Assembly: GCA_037576215.1 (NCBI GenBank)
Contig: JBANDB010000005.1
Location: 5,518,001 to 5,582,000 of the forward strand
DNA: 64,000 nucleotides
DNA from: Armillaria gallica
Lineage: Eukaryota; Basidiomycota; Agaricomycetes; Agaricales; Physalacriaceae
Direction of reading: 5' to 3'
The translations under genes were made by a program, and so were the position numbers. The number at the start of each line of letters is the position of its first letter. Position 1 is the first letter of the stretch. Positions 36,560 to 49,621 of the stretch are shown here, piece after piece. The notes below the pieces were generated by a model. The model saw only the letters and a program-made list of their open reading frames with translations, did no database searches and was not told where the DNA came from.

Positions 36560-39500
36560 CTATCCACGTTCGGAAGAATTCCACATAGACCTATATCCAA
36601 GAAGAAGCGGGTAGCATCTCGAGTACATGGCTAAACCAGGAAAACCATACCCAGGCATGAACATTCCTTGAAACCACTCGGGATTATCAAGGCTTTGGAG
36701 CGATGTAATCATTTCGTCCTCGATATTCCCAGGCCGGTCCCCCGCCCCATCGTTCCCATCAATATTCTGGTTCCCATCCATAATATGAAGCAGTGCTGCA
36801 TCGCTTCCAAATAGTTTCGGCCAGCTGCCCATTGCATGAGCTGCCTCCGGCCAATATGTCAAACCCGCAGAATCGTATCCTTGGGCAACGTATGATTTTC
36901 GCCAGTTGTCGCTGTTTTCTTTGTCCGTCTCTCCCGCTACGCTCCTGGATGCGCCCGTATTCACTGGTAAAACTATCTGTGAACTTCCGGGAGCCGTTCC
37001 TTGGGTTTTCTGATAGTTGCCCAGCGCCGTCGCCAAGAATCTAGCATACAGCTTCGGGGTGTGTCGGTCGTCTACTGCGACATCCGATGAGCTAAACTTG
37101 TTGATCAAAATCCCGATAAGTTTGACGCTCTCGTCTTTATCAGCCTTGTCCAAAAGAGACGAAAATTCTGGCCGTAGGAGCTGTTTATCCCATAAGGTCA
37201 ATAAAATCTAAGGACTATGATACAATACATACCTTGAACAGGAATACAACTGCGAAAGCAGCACACATAAAATGGTGATCTGGAGCATACCGCATAAATC
37301 CGCTAGGCGTCAAATCCTCATTCATGCACCTGATTACCGATTTAGCGTATTCGAAGCACTGTAAGATATGTTATTGACTCGACTCAGATGAGAACGTTGC
37401 CGGCGAACCTTGATGAAAAAATAATCATACCAGGCTTCTATACCCGCATGAAATACTTGATGGAAACCGAAAGAGAACATCACCAGCCTGAAATAGGCTA
37501 CGTAGCTGCGCGCGAATAAACGTTCCTCAATGTCAAGTCTGGACTGAAAATGGTTCTGGACTTACAAGTGTAGCTCGCTGCGCCGGAGCATTGCTCCATG
37601 GTGGGCTCCTCCAGCCTTGAATTTCCTCTTCCATTCCTCCTTGAATATTTCAATCTCTCCATCATATCTCATGATGACGTCCCGCAGGTTTCCTCTTTCC
37701 GAGTTGATGGGTCCGCCTCGGCGTAACGACACCTCTTCACGGAACCTTACTACGATGCGCAGAAGTACAGTGTACCCACACATAAACACGTCGTAGTCGA
37801 GATTATAAAGGGATTGTCTATACCACTCCCCCGAATGACGGATAATCGTATCCTCCTTCATCATGCAAGGCTTTCCTAATTGTATCGCTACCGCTTGATC
37901 CAAAAGGTGACAGATCTTCCAGACGCGAACTCGATTGAGACATTCACGTTCTTCGTTCTCGGTCACTAAGTTGATTTTTGGCGTCTGATCCAAGTGTAGA
38001 GCAGTCGCAATGCTGTTGAGAAGTTAGAACAATGAAAAAGAACATTCCACGATGAGCATACCTGACAGCAAGACCCGTATATAACCAGCTCTGATCTCTA
38101 TCCCAGCTCCTTTCAGGGACAGCATAGATACTCATCAATATGTGGGCCTGACATAGCTCGACGCTTTTCATTTCGTCTAGGACGAGGGCATTTGCAGCCG
38201 AGTTTTTTGCGAAGTGCATCACTATCGGGTAAATGCTTGATTTTCGGGGGTGGTATCGAGACGCTATGGCACAGATAACTGTGAAAAGGACAGGGCACCG
38301 GGCCAAAGTTGATTTTGGAGTAAGCAAGACCGGATCGAGGAGTGCTATGAAGGGCTAACTGATCATCAGCGTGCCTGACATTGACACTAGTCTGTGCTTC
38401 CTCACATTGATATATTTATAAAATCTTCAAATGGAACAACAGCTCAAAAAACGCAAAGAAAGCGGAGACTAGGGAGAGACCTCACATGTCAAACAATTGT
38501 TCAGCGTCTTCAAGTGTCACAAGACCGAGTACTAATATCTCTGGGGAATTACGCCCCTTCGCAACACCCAGTTCAAAACCTGAACATGTGAGCTTGACGT
38601 GAGTGTACTTAATAGGAAAGCGAAAATGATGGAAACGCACCGGGTCTTGGAGACATTTTTTGTGCCTCGTACTCTGGTCTGAACCCTACAGGAACATGCG
38701 AAACCTCATTAAGCGTAGTTGCTATCTCTTTGTGTTCCTGCACCTCGCTATGGGCAAATCGGTCGCATTGCTGGTCATGCAGCAATCGTCTTGGCGCTTC
38801 TTTGCTAGCTTCCTTGGAGCGTCCACTATCGATTTGTACACTAGACTTAAGACGACTAAGCCAGGAAAGAACATTGTGGTTGCCGGCATCAGAGGGGGAT
38901 ATAGATTTGACGTATTCGTCAATCGAATGAGGCGTCGCGAGGTAGGGATTATGGAGCTGCTTCATCAGAGTCTCAATGATAGCATCTTTCTGTCGGATTT
39001 CGGTCAAAAGGCGCTCACGCTCGCTGTTTCGCAATCAGGTTCTGCTGTAATATTCATATGTGGATGACTCACTAAACCTTTGGTTTTGGGGACTCGACGA
39101 CGCAGTGGTAGCCTTTAGGCTTGCATCGCTGGCATGTTTTTTCACCCGGCGCAAAGTCGCATTTCATCTTGACTTGCTTACACCGAATACATGCACCGGG
39201 TCTGCGTCTGAACACCTTGTCGCCGTTGCGATTAGAGTTGCCATCCCTGTCCTTCATGAGCACATGCGTCGTCTTTCCCGACGGCGTCTTCTCCAACGGC
39301 TGCCTCACTGACGGTGGAGCACTGGTGGATGGAGAGACGTGATTCTGACGCATGTAGATCCTCATTTGGTCGCAGCTATCGTAGCTGTCCTGCTGCTGGT
39401 TGGGCTCCGTGGGATATTGGTCATTGACTGGTTGAGTCGGCTCCTGCTGCTGGGCGCAATCATAGAAGTTGCCACTCTGCTGATACCATGGGTCGTAGAC

Positions 39501-39560
39501 ATCCTGAGATGGTTGGAACATGGCACCATAGCAGGAGGGAGTAAGACCACTCTCACTCAT
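36560..39560 (-). CDS. Zn2Cys6 transcription factor, copy C (intact)
   Basis: The closest relative of copy A. The start ATG at 39,560 opens an exon ending in the zinc cluster (CIRCKQVKMKC, CQRCKPKGYHC). The exon-2 helix is ERERLLTEIRQKDAIIE. The intron after SPRPG is followed by FELGVAKGRNSPEIL, the 19-nt microexon encodes IFYKYIN, and the regulatory domain exons are all open. The last exon ends FQGMFMPGYGFPG and, whether or not the final intron is spliced, stops at 36,560. No stop, frameshift or insertion was found, so C and A are the best candidates for functional genes. As in A, the predicted role is DNA-binding control of transcription in the nucleus; the targets are unknown. No UbiA fragment remains beside C. 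Confidence 0.85.
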
Positions 39561-39631
39561 CGCGGCACTGTGAACATTATCACCCTGACCCTTCCATCTT
39601 AAAGTCTGTTCTCACCGGCAATCGCAAACTG

Positions 39632-39648
39632 TCCGAAGCAGTTACGGA
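39632..39648. promoter_or_regulatory. CCG-N9-CGG inverted site upstream of factor C
   Basis: TCCGAAGCAGTTACGGA is identical to the site upstream of copy A and lies 72 bp before the start codon. Confidence 0.5.
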
Positions 39649-42600
39649 TTTTTCGACTTCCCGGCTAAATATACAAAGCTGCCTGAACCCCTGCATCCTC
39701 TACACAATAATCAGGAATAGAAGAATGAGGGAAGGAGACCAGGTCGACAGATCCGCGCTAATACATCTTTAGTTTCTGGCACTTGTTTTATCGCTCAATG
39801 GTTACCACGAAGTTTTTAATGCCATCATATTACCATACATCCGTCTGTTCCTGAGATAAATCCCAACAATAAATAGTCAGTATCATCTACTTGGCTTGGC
39901 AGGGTGCTTTGTTAACTCACAATTTTGTTCATGTATTCCTCTGCATAGTCCAAGCATCAGAGTTGCGAGTCTGCTGACTAGAAGTAGCACCTTTAATTAA
40001 TGGTCAGAGTCCCACGCTATTTCGAGAGGAACTGAGGAGAACAAGAACAAGAACATGTCAGTGTGGTACGATATCTCCGTTATCAGGAATTAGGCGCCAT
40101 TCAGACAGAAGTAGAGAATTGAAATGGGTGCAAGCACCTTACGAGATTCGAGTCCCCCAGACATCGCACAGACACATTGAAGAAACCGAGATCGCATCAT
40201 TATGTAATGCGAGCGCTGGACGCCTTCACAGACATCTCTGGAAAGTCCTGAGAATGCGTAACTCCAACAAGTATCGCCTTCGGCTTCAAATGTTTAGACC
40301 CCCACGACCTGGTTGTTTAGAGAGGCGCTCCCGGCTTGAGAAGACAATAAAGAAGGACCCAAATGGATGATATTAATACCCTTGATGTCTACCGCTGTTG
40401 GTGGAACGGCTACGTGGGAAATATGCGTGGTATTGATTGAGGGACGCTGTGTTGTCTCAGGGAGCGAAGCTCAGCAGAGCTTTGCGGCCGAAGCCAAAGG
40501 ATCGACAGTTCTGAGGGGTAACACTGCCGAGTGCATTCACAGCTGAGCAGTCCGCCCGGTGTACCGCCTCCGGTATGGTCGGTAATGCGTGGTATGCGTG
40601 CTGTTAGTTGACGTTGGTGAGCAGTCCCAATCAGGAACGGCCGGGATCACGTGGCAAATTCATATGGACGCGTCATAGCCTGGAACCCGTACCTAAATTT
40701 CAAACTCCGAGCATTTGCCGAGCCGCAGCCGAACACGTTCAACCGTGTACCATAAAGTTCATTGTTGACCACTTTCCTTTTTGCTTCCGTCTTCACCTCT
40801 ACTTCACGTGTGAGAGTGCAAATGCACTAACGGAAGGCCTGTCGATATGCGCCATGGCATGGGTAGAAAGATAACATGGGTAGAAGAAGTGGACCGTGGG
40901 TATTAGCATACTGAGAAGCTGTGAATGGGGTACGAAATGCAGTGGAATCATCATCAAAGTTCGATACATTTGTTGTGGTATTCAGGGACTCATATTCTCC
41001 CTCCATGAGCAATTGAGGTGCATTGAAGGAATGTTGCACAAACTTTCATTAACATGTATCATGTGTCATCAGTGTTGACAAAACGCCGCAACAGCGGCAT
41101 GCATCGGAGTATCAGATTTGGACAGTTTTGTCGCCCCCAGCCCCGGGTACCAGGCTTTATCCACAGCTACGAGTACCGCGAGTATCTATACAGCCGGCTC
41201 GCCAGGCTAGGCGCGTCACCGTGACAGTCAGTGAGTCACCATCGATTGATTCGATTGATGGTGCACGCTAGTGTTAACCTCTTACAGGCCGAAATCATTA
41301 CCTCCTCCTCTAAACCTATCTTAGAGCATATATGAATTGTATCTTTGATTATATTGAGTCAGAACCTGTCAGATTGAATTTCTGTTCAAAGAATTATAAT
41401 CCGGATCTCTCAAGGAATTCTTGCATCGCTTCAGTACCTAAGCCTCTCCTCGTTGACAAAAACGCTTGAAACAAATTTCACATCGTGTTCTGGCCTGATA
41501 TCAACACACTTGAGCATCATAAAGCTCTGAAGTTTTGTGCTATGAGCCTGGCCTGTATTATTGGAGTTTTGCAACAAAAAATCAAGGGGAGCAAAGATGA
41601 GGTAAAGTCCGCACATGCAGTCAATGCTAGAAGTGTAATCCATCGCGATTCGGATAGGCTCAGCCGGCGACCGCTCTAGTGAACCAGTCGACAAAGGACT
41701 TCGAGCAGGTATCTGAGGGTACTTATTTTATCATAGTATTTATCCCTTGCTCATGGCTATAACCTGACCTCCGCTGGCAAATCAGAAAGTTCGACGTCCT
41801 ATTGGAAGACATTGCTCCAACCCGAGATTAAGTCTGAAGTAGAGAGGTTCATGGCCGAGGAGTTTGGTCCCTAAATCGGAGGGGTATCGACCCCGGTGGA
41901 TTCAAGCGCTGGATCACTGCGAACTGGAGAAGAGCGAACAGATCGATAAAGACCATGAATGAAGGAGGCCAATAAGAGCAATACGGTGACATCAGCTTCA
42001 AACGCAAAGCCACTGAATCAATGGTCCGATCACAGAGCCTCGGCTGATAATGTTCTTGTAATGTTCACGAGTGTATGGCGATGCAAGTGGAGCTGAATCC
42101 AGAAGCAGACGGGTCGTTGAGTCTCATCAGCAGATTGGGAAAAAAATTTCCGGGGCTTGCGGCGACCACGGTCCGGCAGATTTCTTATTCGCCTTGTCAA
42201 GGCCTTATAGAGTCCATATAACTGGGGCACGATGTTCCGTCCTTTTCATATGCTATTAGAACTTCGCAGAATAATAGCTTAGCCTTCAAGATTCCACAGA
42301 ATTATTTCCAGCTCATATATCACTACTATAAGCTCAATAAAATGTAGTCTCATTTCTGCAGACTGATTTTCTTTGACTCTGAAAAGCTTAGGTGCCCAAA
42401 ATGATGACATATTTAAATGTACTACGAGTCGGCAAACCCTGTATCTATGACATCAAGACGGTAGTTCGACCTCTGCCGCTCCATCAGATTTGGCGTCTTC
42501 TTCGGGAAGCCCCTCACCATCGTCTCCATCGCCTTCCTCTGGGTATTCTTCCTTGGTAGCTTCATCGTCTCATCTGGTGGTCCTCGTTTTGTGTGTGGAA

Positions 42601-43979
42601 GCCCGCCTAAATTTACTTCGACCCCGTACTTGGATACTGGCTGCACAGCGGTTCCCGGTGTGAAGTCGAAAGTGAGTCCTTTAGCACTATTGAATTTTCA
42701 GCCATGCCCTCGGCCCATCTCAGCGGGAATGCTGCAGCAAGGGAGAGGAAGTTCGGTTATTAAAAGCAAAACAGGGTTCACGGCATGACAAAACGAGCAT
42801 CCGCCGAGTCGGAGATCTCGCGGTCACCAGATCAATGCTGAACGTGTCATCCTACGTGATGCACCAGTCATCGCGCGTTATTTAATATCAACTCTGTTTC
42901 CTTTTCGTCACAGAGCACTACGCGTCCATTCATCCCATGCGGTTTTCTCCGCATGGTCCATGCATCAGACACTGACCCTACAAGACTTTGCCTCTAGACC
43001 TAGTCTTCTCCGATGCGGACTTCTTCCGAGCCGGAAATAGAATGTAGTCAGCCATTTTAACATAAATACAGTCCAAAGTAACCAACAAAGTTGAAAACCC
43101 CAACTTCATCTCGGCAAGATATCATCACCTCTAACTATCGCAAATCCCTCGCCTATGCAACTCTTCTCAGGCATCGGTATGCCCATTTCAAACATTCAAG
43201 GTCTTCTGAAGTGACATATCAGTAGTCGGAGGAGGCGGTGGTCGTGTTGACAGGTACTCAGGCCAAGTGAGTCAACCGTGGTCTGTCACAATCGGTGAGC
43301 TAAATCTCTTAGAATCAGCTCCGTATAGCATCCGAGGGAAAATTTTAAGCCGTTACGGTGCAACGTTCCCCATACAGTGTCACCCTTTAGTTAATGGTCT
43401 AGATCTCCACGGAATCGGATGAGTACGTCCAGCACCAACAGGTGAAGTAATTCTTTTGTATGTTGCAGGGATATGCGCTGATATCCTTGCTCCTAGCCAT
43501 GTTTCCAAGTCATTTCCTGACGACAGCTCCGGAAAGCAATTGGCAGCGAAGGGTTGAGACGAGAACCTGGACAACCGGACAACAGCCTGAGGCTATATGT
43601 ATAAACTGCATTATCTAGACGTACTTTTATTCTGTTTACGGCGATAATAATACAATAATAATAAATTTACTATTTCAAATTTCTTCGTGAAAATATTCGT
43701 AGTATATCATGTGGGCCCCAGCCACCTGGTCCTGAGAAGGTATAGCTCGTTTTATGATAGCGATCATGTTATATCTGCGTATGGTGCTAAATAAGCATTA
43801 CCGGCATCAGAAATACTCATAATAATACATGCAGATTTCCATTCCTCCAATGTTCATATGGGCATATAAGGCTGCCGCAATTATTTCGGATGTTGTCATG
43901 CATTTCGAGCCTTGCCAAGGACTTATACGGCCATATATATTTCTGTCCAATTTGCTGATGCTACAGCACATACAACCAT
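39649..43979. repeat. Duplicated and unique intergenic DNA upstream of factor C
   Basis: About 39,650-42,100 is the counterpart of 20,835-22,930. From 42,100 to 43,979 I find no partner in the window. At 42,804-42,812 there is a CCGAGTCGG word followed by a GATCTCGCGGTC string, related to the UbiA-flanking elements. A near-palindrome around GATTGATTCGATTGATGG lies at 41,237-41,263. The serine-rich reading near 42,480-42,560 is broken. No gene is supported. Confidence 0.45.
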
Positions 43980-45823
43980 ATGTCCTTGACATCTGCAATG
44001 GAATTTCTTCCAGTACTTGCTGTACCTGTCACAATTCGATGGCACACGATAGCAACTGCGCACTGATTAAAGGATGATGTGATTCGGCGGTTTGCAAAAC
44101 CTGGTGGGAATTCCTTGGGGATGCTCTGGCAAAATATGAGAGAATTTAGTGGGAATCTCGGGCGTTTTGTTTCGGAATCGACGAGATTATACAGACCCTG
44201 TGCCCGCCTCACCTGATGGAATCGAGATTTTAGCTGGTTCGGGAATTGCCGAGGAAGGTCCGAGGACGCGATGTAATCAAGTTCGCACCTATTCACACCG
44301 AGATTTATCGAAATCTCCACTGACCCCAACAGTCGACCGATGATTACTGTTCTCCGTCTCAGCCATCCATTTTCTCAGTATTCCTCACGCTTTGATACCA
44401 TCCTACTTGTCAACCTTAAGTTCAAATTTCAGCCTGCCAGTGGATAATCGCCGATCGGATTTAGTACCGAATTCCTGTTTCACCTCAGTCGCTACACTGC
44501 ATGAGCCACTGATTCTCGCGCTAACCGGATGTTTAGGTAAATTGAAACTCGATTCTTTTGTTCACGATGCGCGCTTCCAGTTGCTGTGACGATGTATTGG
44601 CGGATGCAGGACAGGCGGGCATACTCACCGCCCTTGGCTGGGAGACAGTGCTCACAGTAGGATAAGGCGAGTTTCCGTATCTTTGAGCATGTCTTTAACT
44701 CATGAGTCTCCAGTCATAAATTTCGGAAATTCGATTTGTACAATCGCATCAGTACGGGGTTGAAGAGTTTGCGTTCTCCGGTACCTTCTGGAATTCGCAA
44801 GAAATCCTTGTACAGTTTCCGGTACATACATACCGTCCCTCCCTCTCTCATCAGGTATGTATCGTCCGTCTGTCTATGAGAGACTAAGTCTCTGCACGGT
44901 CTTTACGCTGCAACGGTATCATCAAGCAGTAACTTAATTCCCTCTTCTATCAAAATCGCGTCTTCTGCGGTACAAAATCAAAAGGCCGATTGTAAGAACC
45001 CAGTCGGACAGTACAAGGATGGCGAGGAAATCGGGACAGTTCATTAAAGCAACGCGCCAGATCACCTCATTTCGAAATGAGCAACTACTCGGATACTTGG
45101 CATAGGCGTAGGACGCCACCCCTGACAAGCTCCAATGACCTTTTAATGCAGCGCCGTTTCACAAAGGCCTGTTCCCGTAATTATGACTGCCTTATACGAG
45201 TTTGTTCAAGCCATTAGTATGTTACTGATAAACCTCTTTACGGTTATCCTGGCTCACTTTCGTTGGCATCCTACAGTTCGGCGAGGCTATCTATCAATTT
45301 CTTTTTGCCACCAAAGCCATGCTCAAGCTCGACTACGAAGTCCCTGCTGCGGTGCATGAGGATGATCATTTCATTTCATCAAAAGGACGCTAAATCATTC
45401 TCTCAATCGAGGTTGCCAAGATAACTGTCTGCTTTTCGTCACTTCACGGGCGATGCTTTCCGTGGTGGACCTGAGTGTCAAGGAGCTGAACAAGGTCGAC
45501 CTGGCCTGGTCTACCATTCGGGTGACGGTTTGCATTTTTCATCGGTAACGTGCACCAAGCTGACTATCTTTATTCGCAAGGGTTCGAACTACGTGTTTCT
45601 GCCGTGCCTGCCTGCCTATGTTTTGCGTAACCTCGACGTCTGTTCATACCCAGAGGTGTCCGAGGCTGCCGTGGATAACTAGGACATTCGTTATTTGTTG
45701 ATCGTTGCCATGAACCTTGCTTGGAATCTTCTATTCCCTGCAGTCCCTCTCCTTCTGTGAAGTCGATGTTCCATTACTAGTCTTCCTCGTCGCTTTTACC
45801 ACCGCAACTTTGGGACAAGAGGG
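43980..45823 (+). pseudogene. Degenerate block R3, left part
   Basis: Very similar to R5 (61-63 kb): GAATTGCCGAGGAAGG at 44,240 and TATGTTACTGATAAA near 45,217, with EFVQAIS and VVDLSVKELNKVDLA readings. Several stops and shifts are present. The block is cut at 45,823 by the 2.47-kb insertion and resumes at 48,301. Confidence 0.5.
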
Positions 45824-48292
45824 AGGCTGTACTGTCCATTTAATACAATTTATCCCAGTAACTACTGAGGAACGTCAAATACAATTTACCCAGTAACTAC
45901 TGAAGCTGTCAAATACAATTCGTACAGTCTGTAAAATTGTATTTATATTGATGTGTTCTCGGTGAAATATATTTCAGATTGATTTTCGGCCACTGTATGC
46001 CCATTGTATGTGTCCCATCGGTCCGCTCTCAGCTACGTCATCAGTGCACGCAAGTTTACCAGATTGGTGCCGAATTTTCCGTGTTTCCCCGCCCTCCCAT
46101 TCATCGCTTGGGTCCCAAAAAAAGAAATGCAGGCCCGAAAATAACATTCCACGCACTGCTCAACGCCCACCCATGGCATATTTCGGGTGAATGCGTCGAC
46201 ATACGCTTAGATGTGCCTACCATGGGAATATAGTATTCCCAATCCGATAGGCTTGGAATCTTCAACAAAATATTTGTATAATCTGTTCTTTTAGATATAT
46301 AATGTGCACTGGTACAATATATGAAGACTCTGTAAGCTTCTTTCTCGATGCATATAGGACTAGTGAGAGAAGAACATTTCGAGCTGATTTCCGGAAGTTG
46401 CCGGACAGCCCCTAAATCACTCGCGGTGACCAATGGGTCGCAATTGTACAGTCAATGTAGCTCTTCTAGCGCTCAAATTTTTACCAGATGGTGTCTATTA
46501 GTATTCATATTTTATATATAGCTTTTCCGTCCCCATTCTGTATCTGATTCAAAGATAAATATGAATTACATTGTGAAATGCAAATGCAACACATCCTTCA
46601 CCCCACAGTACACATTCAAACGAGGATACAGAGTCTGTAAAAGTATGGATTTCACTTATTCTGGGTGGCATATATCTGAAAAGGCACCTGCCCTGAGCAT
46701 CTAATGCAATAACTTTGTTTCGGTCAGACAATCAGACGAAAGTGCACCAAGGTAGAATTGGAACGTACATTTTCTAAGCAATGAAGTGAATAACGAGATT
46801 TATACAAGTGGATCTCTGTAAATCGGACACTATGTTTGGATAACATAAAGAATAATATTGCATATGGACCTCTTCTGGACCTTGGTAATGGTATATGGAA
46901 CTGCACAAAATGGATATACTCTAACAAATGGCCCAAAATGCGGTTTATCAATTATGAAACACATATTAATCAAGGCTGGGATGTATTTCATACACAAAAA
47001 ACTACATACATATATTCTATACTACCATAATACTATATTCCGATGATTTTTGAGGCCACAGAAGGGATGAATTGAGCAGAAGATGCGTCCCGAGCATGTA
47101 TTCCGCTCACTCAATCGCTCCGGTCCGTGAAACCGCAGAGTGATCGAGTGGCTGTGTCACTTCTTTTCTGCTTCTTTCCCTCACCATACGCCTATCGCAT
47201 AGTTCCCCATCCGCCTCCCTTGCCTATTTCAATGGGCCCAAGGTATATTTCACTTACTTGTCATGTCAATACAATCTTTATAGATACTTTTGACGCATTA
47301 ACGGCCCCCAAACGGCCGGATATCATGCATACTGGCCGCGCATAAGCCGTCACACGAGGCAACGTTATTAGCTCCATCCCGGACGACGAGGAACGCTACC
47401 ACCACATCTGCCATTGATTACGACGCCCACCAATGCCTACTGCAGCCATGATGCCCAATCCCATTCCTGTTACGACCCACCCCAGCATCCCCGCATCGAA
47501 ATCGGGGCCAATCTGCGTCGACCCCAGCTTGCAAATGCACCAACGACACTAGGTCCAACCTGAAAAACAACATCGACCACCATCTGCAGCCAGGAAAGCG
47601 ATGCACACCCAACGCCGATGACGGTCATGATGGCGACAGCGACGGCGTGAGGGGTGGGGAGGCTTCGAGCATAAAGCAGAGTCTTACAAAGTCATAGCTG
47701 AGGGATGGAGTGGAAGGTGAGGATGTGCCGGAGAGGTGCAGAAGGGCGGATGGGTGCAAGCGAGGTCGGGATGCGGACAGCGGGCGACGCCGACAACATG
47801 CACGCCTTTTTAGGCATCATGTTGTGATGAGCGTGCCCGAATTCATGGCTGTGCGACCATGGGTACCCCCACCACTACCCGCCGCTTGGCGTCATCACCG
47901 TTGCGCGCCTACTCCCTGTCCCGAAGTCCAGCATGTCTCACCCTTTTCGGCAGTGCAATCATCCCCATGTCCTCAGTCCCCATTTTCGACCATACCTGAT
48001 AGCGATGACCACCGTCGACGCCTACAGCCCGCCGCGCCCGCCCACCGGCACATATTTATCGTTAATTATATATATTCAAATACTACATGTATTTATTTAT
48101 TTAATGATACAAGATTATCTTAATACGTGGCCAGGGAGGTAAAGGGGACAGGATACATGATCAGAGACGACGCTATCATCGGTTGCGACGTGAAAGACAG
48201 GCTGACAGCCCTACTATACTTATTGGAGAAATTGTATTTACGGTTGCCCGATAACTACTGGGAGAATTAAATTTATCTGTCAGGATAGGTTG
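45824..48292. mobile_element. 2.47-kb insertion with 8-bp target duplication, class uncertain
   Basis: CAAGAGGG stands on both sides (45,816-45,823 and 48,293-48,300). Joining the flanks restores the order seen in R5. The ends carry imperfect inverted repeats: ATTTATCCCAGTAACTACTG on the left, and AATTCTCCCAGTAGTTATCG when the right end is read on the minus strand. An 8-bp duplication fits hAT elements, but the tips do not begin CAGTG. Inside, 45,960-47,050 is AT-rich and 47,370-48,060 is GC-richer, with a short minus-strand glycine-rich hydrophobic reading (47,612-47,418). No transposase is seen, so it would be non-autonomous. Confidence 0.6.
45835..45945. repeat. Tandem AT-rich repeat at the insertion's left end
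   Basis: About three degenerate units share AATACAATT, mostly followed by a CCAGTAACTACTGA segment. A related unit in inverted orientation occurs near 48,220-48,280, at the right end. Confidence 0.55.
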
Positions 48293-48300
48293 CAAGAGGG

Positions 48301-49000
48301 GTCAAGAGCTATTGCCGAATGTGAATGGATCAGGTCGTTCTATTTTCTGCAGCTTATCTCGGTTTACAGTGATCAGCCAGGCGGGAATTACGTGCATCGT
48401 GCAACCCTTTGGTCCGACGGGCAAGGAAGAGGTCGAGGACCCTCACACGGAATCCACGGATTTTGATCGCCATCGAGTGAGCAGGTGCTGTTAATTGAAT
48501 TGACCTATGACTCAGAGTTTTACAGTCAATGCGGCCTCGTGGGTGTACTAGGAACTTCTGGGCTTTGTTGTTTTCGTGGCTTGCTGCAACTATCGATGTG
48601 AAGTTTGTCATCGACGACTAGGAATTATTTCACCCAAACTTCATGGCTAAACAATGCTTGCGCGACCGTTTCGCCATCCTTTTCCCTTTCCGAGATACCG
48701 TTGCAAAATTTCACAAGGCGGAACGAGGAATTTATCATGCAAGGGTTGCATACCCTCAGGGACTCAGATCGTCCGTGCATCAGAAACGGAGCATCACAAA
48801 TGCGCTTCGCACCATGTCCTCTTACCGGCTCACTATCATGGAGGATATACCTTGCCGTATCTCGATGCTCTGCGACGACGAACGAGAATGTTAACTTCTC
48901 CGAGTCGCTTGGGAGTTAAGCGTCGGGATTCAGATGCGAATTCAGAGTCACGGACGGCGAGCATGCTATAGACAGCGAGAGGATGCGACTGTATGTTCAA
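48301..49000 (+). pseudogene. Degenerate block R3, right part
   Basis: Continues R3 after the insertion and matches R5 at 63,080-63,470 almost base for base (GGAAGAGGTCGAGGACCCTC at 48,424 and 63,190). Readings such as VIYSLQLISVYSDQPGG recur but are interrupted. Confidence 0.5.
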
Positions 49001-49213
49001 AGGGACAGTATGATTTAATCTCATTTTCTCCTTCTATACGAACCCATTGCCGGCCGACCGAGCATCGAGCGTCGGTTTGTGGGGCGGTGGGCCGTCGGAT
49101 CCCAATGGGTCCATGTGCTGATATCGGTAGTGGAATGACTAGAATGGCTTGCCATGGAAGTGAAAGACTATCTAGAATGTACTAAATATACAGTTAATAT
49201 TATTATAGGGTGT

Positions 49214-49243
49214 CCGAGTCGGATAACCGGACCGAAAAACAAT
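49214..49243. repeat. CCGAGTCGG-type terminal word before R4
   Basis: CCGAGTCGGATAACCGGACC followed by GAAAAACAAT. The last 20 or so bases recur at the right edge of the window (63,974-64,000) and, degenerate, near 26,131 and 27,241. The beginning matches the left arm of the UbiA-flanking fold-backs. Confidence 0.5.
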
Positions 49244-49621
49244 GTCTCTTCATGACCACCATGTCGACAGTGAAACTATGCTCGACCCGTCGCCTCAGCT
49301 CATAGGGCGTGGCAACTTTGCATCTGTCTACGTTATCCTTGCTTCTCTCGTCACCTCCAAGGAAGTGCAGTCAGAGGTGGACGGACCCGCAACTTCAAGC
49401 CGAGTACAACACCAATCTACGAATCCTATCATCTCAACTCTTTCTTCTCTCTGCCTCGCCCACTTGCGTACAACGGCCCTCACAATTCTCATTCATTTCA
49501 CAGCCCGGCGCAGTCCTTTTCGTCCAGTGGCATCTGGATCGTTCGCTGCATTCGACATAGTCAACCTCTGGACCAACACGTTCAGCGTAGAGTGCGACCC
49601 GGGATCAGTTGTGGTAGACGT
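49242..49621 (+). other. Open stretch before R4
   Basis: A 127-codon frame begins at 49,242 (MSLHDHHVDSETML) directly after the repeat word. Similar DNA near 33,110-33,280 does not keep the frame. I do not recognise the product and rate it as doubtful. Confidence 0.25.

Noticed and set aside
42420..42790. Serine/proline-rich reading resembling a disordered regulator
   Set aside because: Stops interrupt it on both strands, and no splice model joins the parts.
47418..47612. Minus-strand glycine-rich hydrophobic reading in the 2.47-kb insertion
   Set aside because: Short, with no start context, splice support or family match; mentioned only as part of the insertion.
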